Positions 14,212-22,659 of a DNA stretch of 64,000 nucleotides are shown in pieces. Position numbers and translations under genes: made by a program. Below the pieces are notes generated by a model. It saw only the letters and a list, made by a program, of their open reading frames with translations. It ran no database searches and had not been told where the DNA came from. Each line of letters opens with the position of its first letter. Positions within the stretch are counted from its first letter, which is position 1. Source of the DNA: Schaalia odontolytica (lineage in GTDB: Bacteria; Actinomycetota; Actinomycetes; Actinomycetales; Actinomycetaceae); the NCBI RefSeq assembly GCF_009730335.1, contig NZ_CP046315.1:1426001-1490000 (forward strand). The letters run 5' to 3'.

Positions 14212-15527
14212 CGGTCCTCCTTGGCAATCGGGGTGGCGTCGACGACCGTCGGGACGCCGTTGTAGATCGTGTAACGCACCTGTCCGGGCAGTTCCATGCC
14301 GCGGAAGGGACAGTTCGCGGAGCGTGTCCATTGCTTGGCGGGATCGACCGTGACGCGGACGGTGGCGTCAACGAGGGTGACGTGTGCGGGGCCACCAACG
14401 ACCAGGCCCTGGCCCTGTGATGTCACGCGGCCAATCTGGGCAGGAACAGTCGACATCACGCGGGCGACGTCTGCCCAGTCCATGCGGCCCGTGTTCACCA
14501 TCGTCTCGATAATGATCGGCAGCGCTGTCTCCAGGCCGGTCATGCCGAACGCGCCGGCCTGCCACTCGCAGTCCTTCATCTCGAGCGGATGCGGAGCGTG
14601 GTCTGTGCCGATGCAATCGATCGTGCCGTCGGCCAGGCCTTCGCGCACGGCCTCGACGTCCTCGGCCCGGCGCAGCGGCGGGTTCACCTTGTAGATCGGG
14701 TCGTAGGTGGCGGCCAGCTGCTCGGTGAGGAGCAGGTGGTGAGGCGTAGCCTCGGCCGTGATATCCACGCCCTGTGCCTTACCCCAGCGCACGAGGTCAA
14801 CCGAACCCGCTGTCGACAGGTGACACACGTGCAGGCGCGAGCCGACGTGCTTGGCGAGCAGGATGTCGCGGGCGATGATCGCCTCTTCGGCGACGGCGGG
14901 CCAGCCGGACAGGCCGAGCTCGCCGGACAGCGTCGACTCGTTCATCTGAGCACCCTCGGTGAGGGCCGGATCCTGGCTGTGCTGGGCGATTACGCCTCCG
15001 AAGCCCTTGACATACTCGAGGGCGCGGCGCATGAGAACGGGATCGGACACGCACTTGCCGTCGTCAGAGAAGACGCGGACCTTCGAGCGCGAACGGGCCA
15101 TCGAACCGAGCGATGCGAGCTGCTTGCCTTCCAGGCCCTTGGTGACGGCACCGACGGGACGCACCTCGACCCAGTCGGCCTCCTCGCCCAGGCGCAGCAC
15201 CTGGTCGACGATGGCGGCCGTGTCTTGCGTGGGCGTCGTGTTGGCCATCGCGTGGACGGCCGTGTAGCCGCCGACCGCGGCCGCTCGCGTACCGGTGAAA
15301 ACGGTCTCGGCGTCCTCGCCGCCGGGCTGACGCAGGTGGGTGTGGATGTCGACGAGGCCGGGCAGGGCGATGAGGCCTTCGGCGTCGATGATGCGCGGGT
15401 CGCGCACGGCGTTACGGGCGTCGGCACCGATCGCGACGATGGTGCCAGCGGACAGCGCAATGTCGGTGGGTTCCCCGCCGAGTAGCGAGGCTCCGGTGAT
15501 CAGGATGTCACGGGTCTGTTCAGTCAT
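14208..15527 (-). CDS. pyrC: Dihydroorotase
   Basis: Zinc amidohydrolase that closes carbamoyl aspartate to dihydroorotate; 439 aa, class I. Metal-binding [10 protein letters not shown], the [15 protein letters not shown] segment and C-terminal CIGTDHAPH with the catalytic Asp are all present. ATG 15527 gives [13 protein letters not shown] and lies 8 nt inside the pyrB 3' end. Confidence 0.96.
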   Translation of the reverse strand: MTEQTRDILITGASLLGGEPTDIALSAGTIVAIGADARNAVRDPRIIDAEGLIALPGLVDIHTHLRQPGGEDAETVFTGTRAAAVGGYTAVHAMANTTPTQDTAAIVDQVLRLGEEADWVEVRPVGAVTKGLEGKQLASLGSMARSRSKVRVFSDDGKCVSDPVLMRRALEYVKGFGGVIAQHSQDPALTEGAQMNESTLSGELGLSGWPAVAEEAIIARDILLAKHVGSRLHVCHLSTAGSVDLVRWGKAQGVDITAEATPHHLLLTEQLAATYDPIYKVNPPLRRAEDVEAVREGLADGTIDCIGTDHAPHPLEMKDCEWQAGAFGMTGLETALPIIIETMVNTGRMDWADVARVMSTVPAQIGRVTSQGQGLVVGGPAHVTLVDATVRVTVDPAKQWTRSANCPFRGMELPGQVRYTIYNGVPTVVDATPIAKEDR

Positions 15528-16506
15528 TGCTGTGTCCTTCCGATGCGAGAAGCAGGTAGAGGGCGGCCATGCGGATGCACACACCGTTCGACACCTGTTC
15601 AACGATGACAGATTGGTCTGAGTCGGCTGCCTCAGCGCAGATTTCGAGGCCTCGGTTCATCGGGCCGGGATGCATAACGACGGCGTTGGGAGAGAGCGTT
15701 GCGAAGCGTGCCGGGGTGAGGCCGTACTCCGCGTGGTAGGCGCCGGGCGACGGGAAGAATCCACCGCCCGCGCTCGACATGCGCTCGCGCTGCACGCGCA
15801 GCATCATGACCGCGTCGGGGTGGGTCGCGAGGGCCTCGTCGAAGTTGTAGGAGGTGGCGCAGCTCCAGGTCTCCACGCCGATCGGCAGGAGCGTTGGGGG
15901 TGCCACGAGGGTGACGCGGGCGCCCAGGAGCGTCAGGAGATCAACGTTGGAGCGCGCCACGCGCGAGTGAAGGACGTCCCCGACAATGACGACGTGTGCG
16001 CCGTCGAGGCCGGAGCCGGGGGCGGTCGTCCCATTCTCGCCGAGCGACGGTGCGTAGTGGCGGCGCAGGGTCATCGCGTCAAGGAGAGCCTGCGTCGGAT
16101 GCTGGTGGGTGCCGTCACCCGCGTTGAGGACCGGCAGATTCATCCAGCCGGCGTGCGCGAGACGGTGTGCAGCGCCCGACGAGGAGTGGCGCACGATGAC
16201 CGCATCCGCGCTCATGGCCTCCAGCGTGAGCGCGGTGTCCTTGAGGGACTCGCCCTTGGAAACCGAGGAGCCGCGGGACTGGAAGTTGATGACGTCGGCG
16301 CTCAAGCGCTTGGCGGCGGTCTCAAAGGAGATGCGGGTGCGCGTCGAATCCTCGAAAAAGAGGTTGACGACGGTTTTTCCCTGAAGCGTCGGAAGCTTCT
16401 TGACGCCGTGGCGCTGAGTGGCGGCCATCTGTTCCGCCGTGTCGAGGATCAGAATCGCCTCCTCGCGCGTCAAATCACGGATAGAAATGAGATGGCTCAG
16501 GCTCAT
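15520..16506 (-). CDS. pyrB: Aspartate carbamoyltransferase catalytic subunit
   Basis: First committed step of pyrimidine synthesis; 328 aa. Carbamoyl-phosphate site [19 protein letters not shown] and [13 protein letters not shown] are diagnostic. It follows pyrR after 3 nt and overlaps pyrC. No regulatory subunit gene (pyrI) is present in the window, so control is probably by PyrR and CarB allostery. Confidence 0.97.
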   Translation of the reverse strand: MSLSHLISIRDLTREEAILILDTAEQMAATQRHGVKKLPTLQGKTVVNLFFEDSTRTRISFETAAKRLSADVINFQSRGSSVSKGESLKDTALTLEAMSADAVIVRHSSSGAAHRLAHAGWMNLPVLNAGDGTHQHPTQALLDAMTLRRHYAPSLGENGTTAPGSGLDGAHVVIVGDVLHSRVARSNVDLLTLLGARVTLVAPPTLLPIGVETWSCATSYNFDEALATHPDAVMMLRVQRERMSSAGGGFFPSPGAYHAEYGLTPARFATLSPNAVVMHPGPMNRGLEICAEAADSDQSVIVEQVSNGVCIRMAALYLLLASEGHSND

Positions 16507-16509
16507 CGT

Positions 16510-17073
16510 TTACAGGCCTTTCCCGAGAAGGACGCCATCGCGCCCGTCTGTTTCGTCGAGCAGGATGGTGACGATTTCGTCGCGGGAGGTCGGCAGGTTC
16601 TTGCCGACGTAGTCCGGGCGAATCGGAAGCTCGCGGTGGCCACGGTCGACGAGGACTGCGAGCTGAACGGCCCCAGGGCGACCGATACGAGTAAGAGCAT
16701 CGAGCGCAGCCTTGATGGTGCGGCCGGTGTACAGCACATCGTCGACAAGGACGACGGTCTTACCGTTGATGCCAGTGCGAGGCACCAGAGTCTCTTTCGG
16801 AGCTCTCAGGGGCTGAGAGGCCAGGTCGTCGCGGTACATCGTGGTGTCGATGATTGCGAGTTCCGCGTAGGTGCCGGAGACTTCCCGAATCCGATTGACG
16901 AGGCGCCGTGCCAACGTTGCGCCACGAGTGGGGATACCGGCGATCACCAGATTATCGCTGCCGCCGTTTCGTTCGACGATCTCATAGGCGATGCGTGTCA
17001 GGGAGCGTGCGACGTCGCCAACTCCCAATACTTCTTTGCCGCGCGATGCGCGATCTGCGTGCACTTCGGCCAC
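16510..17073 (-). CDS. pyrR: Pyrimidine operon regulator PyrR
   Basis: 187-aa UMP-sensing RNA-binding regulator with the uracil phosphoribosyltransferase fold. PRPP loop VVLVDDVLYTGRTIKAALDAL is intact. It is the first gene of pyrR-pyrB-pyrC-carA-carB-pyrF. It uses GTG with AAGGAG five nt upstream, and a PyrR-type RNA loop just precedes that site, implying autoregulation of translation as described for mycobacterial pyr genes. Confidence 0.95.
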   Translation of the reverse strand: MAEVHADRASRGKEVLGVGDVARSLTRIAYEIVERNGGSDNLVIAGIPTRGATLARRLVNRIREVSGTYAELAIIDTTMYRDDLASQPLRAPKETLVPRTGINGKTVVLVDDVLYTGRTIKAALDALTRIGRPGAVQLAVLVDRGHRELPIRPDYVGKNLPTSRDEIVTILLDETDGRDGVLLGKGL

Positions 17074-17086
17074 GCTTACTCCTTCC

Positions 17087-17103
17087 CCGCCTCACGGGAC
17101 GGT
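17087..17103 (-). promoter_or_regulatory. Putative PyrR-binding RNA loop before pyrR
   Basis: Read on the minus strand the leader contains GTCCCGTGAGGC, matching the core UCCNGNGAGGY of the PyrR-binding loop. It is flanked by CCG/CGG that can close a short stem. The ribosome binding site GGGAAGGAG follows directly, so bound PyrR could block initiation. The motif match is seen; the mechanism is inferred from mycobacterial precedent. Confidence 0.65.
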
Positions 17104-17164
17104 CATTAAAGGATCTGTCGTACATCAATCCTACGCTCCTCGTCACGAGCCGGTGTGACGCCTC

Positions 17165-17198
17165 CACGTGTGAAACACCACGTGAGTGGCGTTAGACT
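17165..17198 (+). promoter_or_regulatory. lacI-family gene promoter with paired CACGTG boxes
   Basis: A plausible -35 GTGAAA at 17170-17175 and -10 TAGACT at 17193-17198 are 17 bp apart. The -10 ends 6 nt before the ATG at 17205, so the mRNA would be leaderless. Two CACGTG palindromes (17165-17170 and 17179-17184) flank the -35 and could be an operator, perhaps for autoregulation. This is inference from pattern only. Confidence 0.45.
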
Positions 17199-17204
17199 GC
17201 AGGA

Positions 17205-18242
17205 ATGAGCCAGCAGTCGAAGCAGTCCAAGCCCGGGCAAAGGACCGGTGTGACGCCGTTGGCGCACGACCGTCAGATGTCTGGACAGCGCGTGACGCTC
17301 GACGATATCGCTCTCGCTGCCGGAACATCGATCGCGACCGTGTCACGCGCTCTTGGGGGATCTCCGCGCGTCGCAGCCCCAACACGTGAACGAATCGAAA
17401 AGGTGGCCGAACAGCTCGGCTACCGGGCAAACATCGCGGCGTCGCTCCTCGCTTCGGCGCGGCCGCAGATCCTGGGCCTCGTCTGTTCCCTCAGCCAGGA
17501 ACTACATGTTCGCTACCGTGCTGAGGCCCTCCGATACGCTGAGGATCGGGGGTTTCGGGTCATTGTGGAGTCGATTGATACCTCGCGTGATGTCGACCGA
17601 GCCTGGGAGTCTGTTCTGCAGCTGCGCGCTCAGGCCGTCATTGCTGTCGACTCGACCTGCATCTCGACGCGCTTTCCGAATACTCCGGCCGTCCTCATTG
17701 GTCAGCGCGCGCCTCGTCGAGACATTGATCTTGTGACGAGCTCCAACGAACGCGGTATGGGGCAAGCGATTGCTCTTCTCGCCCAACGTGGCAGCCGACG
17801 CATTGCCTTCCTTGAAGGGCCTCCCGGGCCCTCCGCACGAGCGCGCAAAGCGGCTTTTACGCAGGCGTGCATCACTCACGAGGTCGATGCGCTCACTGTG
17901 CCGGGCGGTGACAACGTCGACGCTGGCTTCCTCGCTGTCCGAGCGGGTCTCCCTGCCGGAGTTGATGCGCTCGTTTGCTACAACGACCAGTGCGCGCACG
18001 GCGCCATTCTTGCTCTCCTCGGGGACGGCCTCGTTCCGGGGCGCGATATGTTGGTTGTGGGCTGCGATAACTCGGCGATCGCTTCGTCGCGCGCCCTCTC
18101 TCTGACGTCGATTGACCGTGCGCCGTCGCGTGTCGCGAGCCTCGCTGTCGATCAGGCGATCGCACGAGCGCTCAGCGACGGTGGCAGCCCGGCTCGTCAA
18201 CGTGTTGAAACGGAACTCGTCGTGCGGGCGAGCACGGGATAG
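17205..18242 (+). CDS. LacI family transcriptional regulator
   Basis: 345 aa. After a basic 28-residue N-terminal extension comes the LacI helix-turn-helix VTLDDIALAAGTSIATVSRAL, then the hinge and a periplasmic-binding-protein-like effector domain (from QILGLVCSLSQ to the end). It converges on the phosphatase/transporter pair. That pair's promoter carries an AANCGNTT-type LacI-family operator, so control of those genes is the likely job. The ligand is unknown; a sugar or polyol phosphate would fit the context. Confidence 0.88.
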   Translation: MSQQSKQSKPGQRTGVTPLAHDRQMSGQRVTLDDIALAAGTSIATVSRALGGSPRVAAPTRERIEKVAEQLGYRANIAASLLASARPQILGLVCSLSQELHVRYRAEALRYAEDRGFRVIVESIDTSRDVDRAWESVLQLRAQAVIAVDSTCISTRFPNTPAVLIGQRAPRRDIDLVTSSNERGMGQAIALLAQRGSRRIAFLEGPPGPSARARKAAFTQACITHEVDALTVPGGDNVDAGFLAVRAGLPAGVDALVCYNDQCAHGAILALLGDGLVPGRDMLVVGCDNSAIASSRALSLTSIDRAPSRVASLAVDQAIARALSDGGSPARQRVETELVVRASTG

Positions 18243-18291
18243 CCGCGCGGAACGAACTGCCCGTAAGCCCGGCCCACGCGACCGTCCACGC

Positions 18292-19074
18292 TTACTGCAC
18301 TGAGGACATCAGGCACTCAACGAGCGTGGCATGCACGTTGGGTGTGCCGAGGAGAATCGATCCTTTGTAGCGCACGTCGAGCGGAGTTCCGTCCAAGCGC
18401 GTCGCGAGCGCACCGCACTCGGTGGCGATGAGCGTCGCTGCGGCGATATCCCACGGAGAGACCCACATGTGGACGAATGCTCCAGCCCGGCCGACAGCAA
18501 CTTCCACGCACTCGAGCGCTGCGGAGCCGTAGCGCCGATGGCCACGGCTGTCCTGAAGCGCGCGGGCAAGCCGAGGCAGCGCGAGGATCTCTTTGATGTC
18601 GGTGATGATGATGGCGTCACGATACGTTGACACATCCGTTGCCTGCGTGAGAGGCACCCCATCGACCCACGCTCCTTGGCCTCGGATCGCGTGATAAATG
18701 CGTCCGGCGACAACGTCGGCGACCACGCCAAGGACCGGAGTTCCGTCCTCGCACAAGGCTAAGGACACCGCATAATCGCGGTGGGTTTCCACGTAGTTCA
18801 TCGTGCCGTCGATCGGATCAAGGACCCAGACGAGTCCAGCGAAAGAGTCAACGGCGTGCCCCTCCTCCCCCAGAAGTGGTAAGCCTGTCACCGCGTGAAG
18901 ATGGGAGGCAATATCCGCTTCGATCGCTTTATCGACGGCTGTGACGAGGTCGTTACGATTTGCTTTCGTGTGAACGTCAAGCTCGACGGGTGGGTGAAGG
19001 GCAATGTTCATCCCCCTGCGAACAGCCTCAATAGCCGCGTTGAGCAAATGCTCCATATCAACCGTCATGCTCAC
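18292..19074 (-). CDS. Inositol monophosphatase family protein
   Basis: 260-aa Mg-dependent phosphatase. Metal-site motifs are all present: LGEEG around residue 72, WVLDPIDGTMNYVE around 84, and the C-terminal WDIAAATLIATECG. Family members act on inositol phosphate, histidinol phosphate or other sugar phosphates. Its 4-nt overlap with the organophosphate transporter gene suggests it dephosphorylates the imported compound. The exact substrate cannot be read from sequence. Confidence 0.85.
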   Translation of the reverse strand: MSMTVDMEHLLNAAIEAVRRGMNIALHPPVELDVHTKANRNDLVTAVDKAIEADIASHLHAVTGLPLLGEEGHAVDSFAGLVWVLDPIDGTMNYVETHRDYAVSLALCEDGTPVLGVVADVVAGRIYHAIRGQGAWVDGVPLTQATDVSTYRDAIIITDIKEILALPRLARALQDSRGHRRYGSAALECVEVAVGRAGAFVHMWVSPWDIAAATLIATECGALATRLDGTPLDVRYKGSILLGTPNVHATLVECLMSSVQ

Positions 19075-20402
19075 GATTCCTCCTTCGCTTCGCTGAATTC
19101 ACGGTCAGCGCGCAGGTTACGCTCCTCAAAGAATGCGACCATGATCAGGCAGGCGAGGCCAACCGCTGCGGATGCAAACAGCACGGTGAATGTCGATGAC
19201 CAGCCGTGGAGGTGCAGTCCGAGGACCGTTACGCCGTCCTTCGTCGGGTCTGCAATGCGGCCGAGAAGAACCTTGGCCATCGAATCGCCAAAGACGTAGC
19301 CGAATGCTCGAGGAACTGCGTTGACGACCACGGTCGCGGTCTTCGGCGCAAAACCGATGACGCAGATGCCAATCAAGGTGACGGGGCCGAAGATAAGGAA
19401 GCCGATCATGAAGAGAGCTCCGTAGACGACAAGAGCTGTCGTCGCATGCGCGTAGACGAAGAGCGGGATGACCACAGCGCCCATGCCGATAGCGGCGCTC
19501 AGGGCGCGCCGACCGCCCATCTTGTCTGAGAAGTATCCCCACAGAAGAGAGCCGGCGAGGCCGCCGAGTTCCAGCGCGATGGTCGTGTTCACCGCAAGGT
19601 AATCGGAGAAACCAAGCTCCTGACGTGTGTAGAGCACGTTCCAGTTGTCGATGCCAATGCGCACGCAGTACGCGGCCACATTAGCGATGCACAGGAACCA
19701 GACGGCAGGATTCTTGACAACGTAATCGAGCAGGATCCGGCCCTTGGAGACGGAGCTTGTCACCGCATCAGCCTTCGACTCGGGTTCACCGAAGATCGCC
19801 TCGGGCGTGTTCCAACCGTGCTCCTTGGGATCGTCCTTACCGAAGAACCAGCCCCATATGCCGATTGGGATGCAGATGACGGCGGGGACGATAAACATGC
19901 CGATGACAGATCCGTTGAACAGCGTGTTCGCGCCCCAGAGAGCGAGAACGCCCGCCACCATCGCGCCAACGTTGTGCGAGGCATTCCACCAGCCGATGAA
20001 GCGACCGCGCAGGGCACGGGGCGTCCATCGGTTCATCGTCGAGTTGCAGCAGGGGCCGCCGGGAGCCTGGAAGAGGCCATTGAGTGACCACAGGAGGATC
20101 ATCCAGCCGTATGGGCTGTGGAACCATGCGAGCACGAGGCCGATGAGGACCGACGTGACACCCGAGGCGAGCAGCAGTGCGGAGATGACCTTCTTGGTGT
20201 TCTTGCCATCAATGAAGAACCCGAGAATGAGTCCGCCGAAGCCGTAGGTTAGCGAGAAGGCGAAGCCGATTGTGCCGAGTTGAGTCGTCGTTAGCCCGAC
20301 CTGTTCGACGAGGAAAGGCTGCGCGGACTTGAAGTTCGTACGTAGCAGGTAGAAGCCGCCATACACGATGACGAGCACGGCGTACGTCTTGAGGAACTCC
20401 AT
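19071..20402 (-). CDS. MFS transporter, organophosphate:phosphate antiporter (OPA) type
   Basis: 443 aa with about 12 hydrophobic TM segments. The N-terminus VYGGFYLLRTNFKSAQPFL and the segment NGLFQAPGGPCCNSTMNRW resemble the GlpT/UhpT/UhpC group, which import glycerol phosphate or hexose phosphates. ATG 20402 is the first start after an in-frame TAG; no Shine-Dalgarno is evident. It is first in a two-gene operon with the phosphatase and has a strong upstream promoter with a LacI-type operator. Substrate is inferred, not shown. Confidence 0.82.
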   Translation of the reverse strand: MEFLKTYAVLVIVYGGFYLLRTNFKSAQPFLVEQVGLTTTQLGTIGFAFSLTYGFGGLILGFFIDGKNTKKVISALLLASGVTSVLIGLVLAWFHSPYGWMILLWSLNGLFQAPGGPCCNSTMNRWTPRALRGRFIGWWNASHNVGAMVAGVLALWGANTLFNGSVIGMFIVPAVICIPIGIWGWFFGKDDPKEHGWNTPEAIFGEPESKADAVTSSVSKGRILLDYVVKNPAVWFLCIANVAAYCVRIGIDNWNVLYTRQELGFSDYLAVNTTIALELGGLAGSLLWGYFSDKMGGRRALSAAIGMGAVVIPLFVYAHATTALVVYGALFMIGFLIFGPVTLIGICVIGFAPKTATVVVNAVPRAFGYVFGDSMAKVLLGRIADPTKDGVTVLGLHLHGWSSTFTVLFASAAVGLACLIMVAFFEERNLRADREFSEAKEES

Positions 20403-20555
20403 GAGCCACTTTGTACGTTGCTACTCGAGCGTCAGGGACGTGGGTGGAGACGTACGAATATCGAAAATGTGGGATAGATGCGTCATTGCTGTCTCTCCAG
20501 TGTTGTTGGTGTACGCGGGTGATGATGGCGACGGTGCCATCGGCGTCACGCCACC

Positions 20556-20584
20556 AGAATACAAACGCTTACACTCAGTGTCAA
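20556..20584 (-). promoter_or_regulatory. Transporter promoter with LacI-type operator in the spacer
   Basis: On the minus strand there is a perfect -35 TTGACA, a 17-bp spacer and -10 TATTCT. The spacer contains GTAAGCGTTTG, which includes AAGCGTTT, the AANCGNTT core of LacI-family operators. Repressor bound there would occlude RNA polymerase. The start site would be about 145 nt upstream of the transporter ATG, giving a long 5' leader in which no gene is seen. Confidence 0.75.
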
Positions 20585-20734
20585 GAGTCGCGTGCGCATG
20601 AAAGGCGTCGGTTATGAACTGGTGTCAAACGGCTCAATGTATGAGCATTTGGTTGGTATTGAGGGCGATGCGTGTCGAATACTCCGCGGCCCGCTTGTCA
20701 GTGACGTAAGCCTGTCACCGTGTGACGGCGAATT

Positions 20735-20751
20735 ATACCCCGTAGGGGTAT
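20735..20751. promoter_or_regulatory. CsoR/CstR-like operator 1
   Basis: ATACCCCGTAGGGGTAT: a perfect 7-bp inverted repeat with a 3-bp centre, matching the TACCC-N4-GGGTA style of CsoR-family (copper, persulfide) operators. It lies about 140 nt upstream of the DUF2249 gene. The match is seen; the regulator is not encoded in the window. Confidence 0.65.
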
Positions 20752-20757
20752 CTTGGT

Positions 20758-20774
20758 ATACCCCTACCGGGTAT
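20758..20774. promoter_or_regulatory. CsoR/CstR-like operator 2
   Basis: ATACCCCTACCGGGTAT: the same 7-bp arms with one mismatch, centred 23 bp (about two helical turns) from operator 1. A pair with this phasing is typical of cooperatively bound repressor sites. Interpretation depends on family knowledge. Confidence 0.6.
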
Positions 20775-20890
20775 CTCGGCTTCGTGAGCGATACGTAGTC
20801 CTGTTGGCGCTGCGATGAAAGGGGCAAAGCCGGTAAAATTCAATGAGCGCCGACAGCGCCTCAGATACTTCTCTATAGAAAGGCCACACC

Positions 20891-21187
20891 ATGACGATCG
20901 AACAGCTTCCCCACCCCGAGGTCCACGGTGGCGGCTGTGGCTGCGGCGAGCACGACGTCGCCGAACCGACCATTGATGCGACCGCTATCCCCCACCGTCT
21001 CCGTCACGCAGCTGTTCTCGGCGCAGCCCAGTCGATGAACGCCGGTGAATCCTTCATCATTCGCGCTCCCCACCTGCCTCGTCCGCTGCTTGCTCAGATC
21101 GCACAGCTGCCCGGCGAGTGGACCTTCGAGGTCCTCACCGACGGGCCCGAGCACTGGGACGTGAAGGCGACGCGCACCGCGCTGTGA
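20891..21187 (+). CDS. DUF2249 domain protein
   Basis: 98-aa soluble protein. It begins with a His/Gly/Cys-rich stretch containing GGGCGCGEHD (two cysteines and nearby histidines), then a compact alpha/beta domain with RHAAVLGAAQSMNAGESFI and GEWTFEVLTDGPEHWDVKA typical of DUF2249. No established function. DUF2249 proteins resemble the TusA-like sulfur-carrier fold (from memory), and the CsoR/CstR-like operators upstream would fit a role in sulfur or metal stress. AGAAAGG precedes the ATG. Confidence 0.8.
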   Translation: MTIEQLPHPEVHGGGCGCGEHDVAEPTIDATAIPHRLRHAAVLGAAQSMNAGESFIIRAPHLPRPLLAQIAQLPGEWTFEVLTDGPEHWDVKATRTAL

Positions 21188-21197
21188 GCCGCCGTCC

Positions 21198-21248
21198 CCC
21201 GCTCCGGCGCGCGGCTGGGTCCATTCGGCGCGCCCGTGCCGGAGCGGG
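21198..21248. terminator. Hairpin terminator after DUF2249 gene
   Basis: CCCGCTCCGGC (21198-21208) pairs with GCCGGAGCGGG (21238-21248). An inner GCGCGC pairing extends it. It lies between two convergent genes and lacks a clear T-run. Confidence 0.5.
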
Positions 21249-21315
21249 TTCGGGGCGGTGCCCGTCGGCTGTCGGGGGACACGGCTCCCCCTTCACGCCA
21301 TAGCGTCTCCGGGCG

Positions 21316-22644
21316 TCACGAGTCGATGTCGGGGATGTAGCCGGGGCGCACGGCGAAGGATTGGAGAACTTGTTCCCCTCCCAGCAGACTGCCGCGCATC
21401 TTCTTCTCGAGCCCTTCCAGCGGTTTCGGCGTCGAGCACCGCCCGTCGGAAAGACGGCACGCGCTGAACTGAGGGGGCGCCCCCCCGTCCTCACTCGGTT
21501 CGATCGCGTAGGCGTAGCCGTCGCGCACGTAGAATCGCGCACTCCTCAGCTCGGGCTTCGCCAAGGGCAGCGTCGCCAATTGCGTGACCCGTGCCGACTG
21601 GGCGTCGAGCTTGAACACATGGCCGTAGGGCGTCGCGAACGTGTAGAACTGCTCATCGTACTGGCCGAAGAAAGCAGTTTCTTGATAACCCACAGCGAAA
21701 GGAGCCCCCTCTTCGTCCGTCACCATCCGGATGCGGCGCTCCCCCGTTCCCAGGTCCCATTCGTTGAGGAAAATGGTCGTCCTCCCCTCGTCGCCATCCG
21801 AATCGCGTGTGACGAACTCAGGTGAGTCCAAATACATGAGGTGGTAGAAGACATCGTCCGCACACCACAGATCCGTGCGGAACACTTCGATCCGTGTTTC
21901 CCTGGGAGCCACCGCGAGCACCGGGGGCAGGTCCCCATCGTGGGGGTAGACCTGAGCGAGTATGTCGTAGCCGTCGGGCGCTCCCGACTCCGCGGAGTCC
22001 GATTGCGCGCCGTCCGACTCCGCTGCGCTCGGCGGGCGGGAGGCGGCGAACTCGGATGCGCTTTCCTGAAGGATGGGAGTGATCCTCGTGGACGTGGACG
22101 AGAGCACCCTCCCCCCGCACTCCCCGTTTGTCAGATAGAACTCTTGGTTCTCAGACCGATCCCTGATTCCCCCACTGTCGATGTTGTACGCCCGTTGCAC
22201 GGGGCCCTCGACGTAGAAACTGAGGACGCTGCCGTCAGTGCTCGAGACGATGCGCCCCACCTCGTGCCCGCCGTCCACGGTGCGGGGGAACGCCGAGGCG
22301 CCGTCGTCAGTGATCAGGTACTCGTACGCCGAGTCGCCGACACTGAGCACCGGCCCGTTCCAAGTCATTTCCGAGCTGAGGAGCCCCTGGGTCCACGCGG
22401 CGCTCATGCTGCCGTCCTGCTGGAAGGCGACCAGGTACCCGTTCGCGGTATCCGGGGGCAGCCCGTTCCTGATCCCCTGACTGCTCAGCCTGACGACCAG
22501 GAACGCGCCCGAGGTCGTGAACCCCTCCAGGTACCCCACGTCCTCCGTTGTCGAGTGCGCGCATGAAACACAGCAGACGACCAATGCGGCCGCGCTCGCA
22601 GATGCGCACAGCGCATTACTGATACGGCGAATGCCGTGTTCCAT
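21316..22644 (-). CDS. Hypothetical lipoprotein
   Basis: 442 aa, no recognised domain. The N-terminus has a basic n-region, a hydrophobic Ala/Val stretch and a lipobox-like VVCCVSC ending near residue 28, so it is probably a membrane-anchored surface lipoprotein. The body is rich in short beta-type segments with repeated Trp/Tyr/Gly turns, which might be a beta-propeller; this is a weak impression. An acidic/Ser-rich insert lies near residues 200-225. It follows the secreted amidase-like gene by 15 nt and is probably co-transcribed with it; GAGG lies 9 nt before the ATG. Confidence 0.6.
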   Translation of the reverse strand: MEHGIRRISNALCASASAAALVVCCVSCAHSTTEDVGYLEGFTTSGAFLVVRLSSQGIRNGLPPDTANGYLVAFQQDGSMSAAWTQGLLSSEMTWNGPVLSVGDSAYEYLITDDGASAFPRTVDGGHEVGRIVSSTDGSVLSFYVEGPVQRAYNIDSGGIRDRSENQEFYLTNGECGGRVLSSTSTRITPILQESASEFAASRPPSAAESDGAQSDSAESGAPDGYDILAQVYPHDGDLPPVLAVAPRETRIEVFRTDLWCADDVFYHLMYLDSPEFVTRDSDGDEGRTTIFLNEWDLGTGERRIRMVTDEEGAPFAVGYQETAFFGQYDEQFYTFATPYGHVFKLDAQSARVTQLATLPLAKPELRSARFYVRDGYAYAIEPSEDGGAPPQFSACRLSDGRCSTPKPLEGLEKKMRGSLLGGEQVLQSFAVRPGYIPDIDS

Positions 22645-22659
22645 GCCGCACCGCCTCGA

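Noticed and set aside
15670-17109. 479-aa plus-strand ORF over pyrB-pyrR
   Set aside because: Antisense to two well-supported genes and to the PyrR leader; no domain visible.
20411-20617. Small plus-strand ORFs in the transporter leader
   Set aside because: They overlap the promoter and operator and show no coding features.
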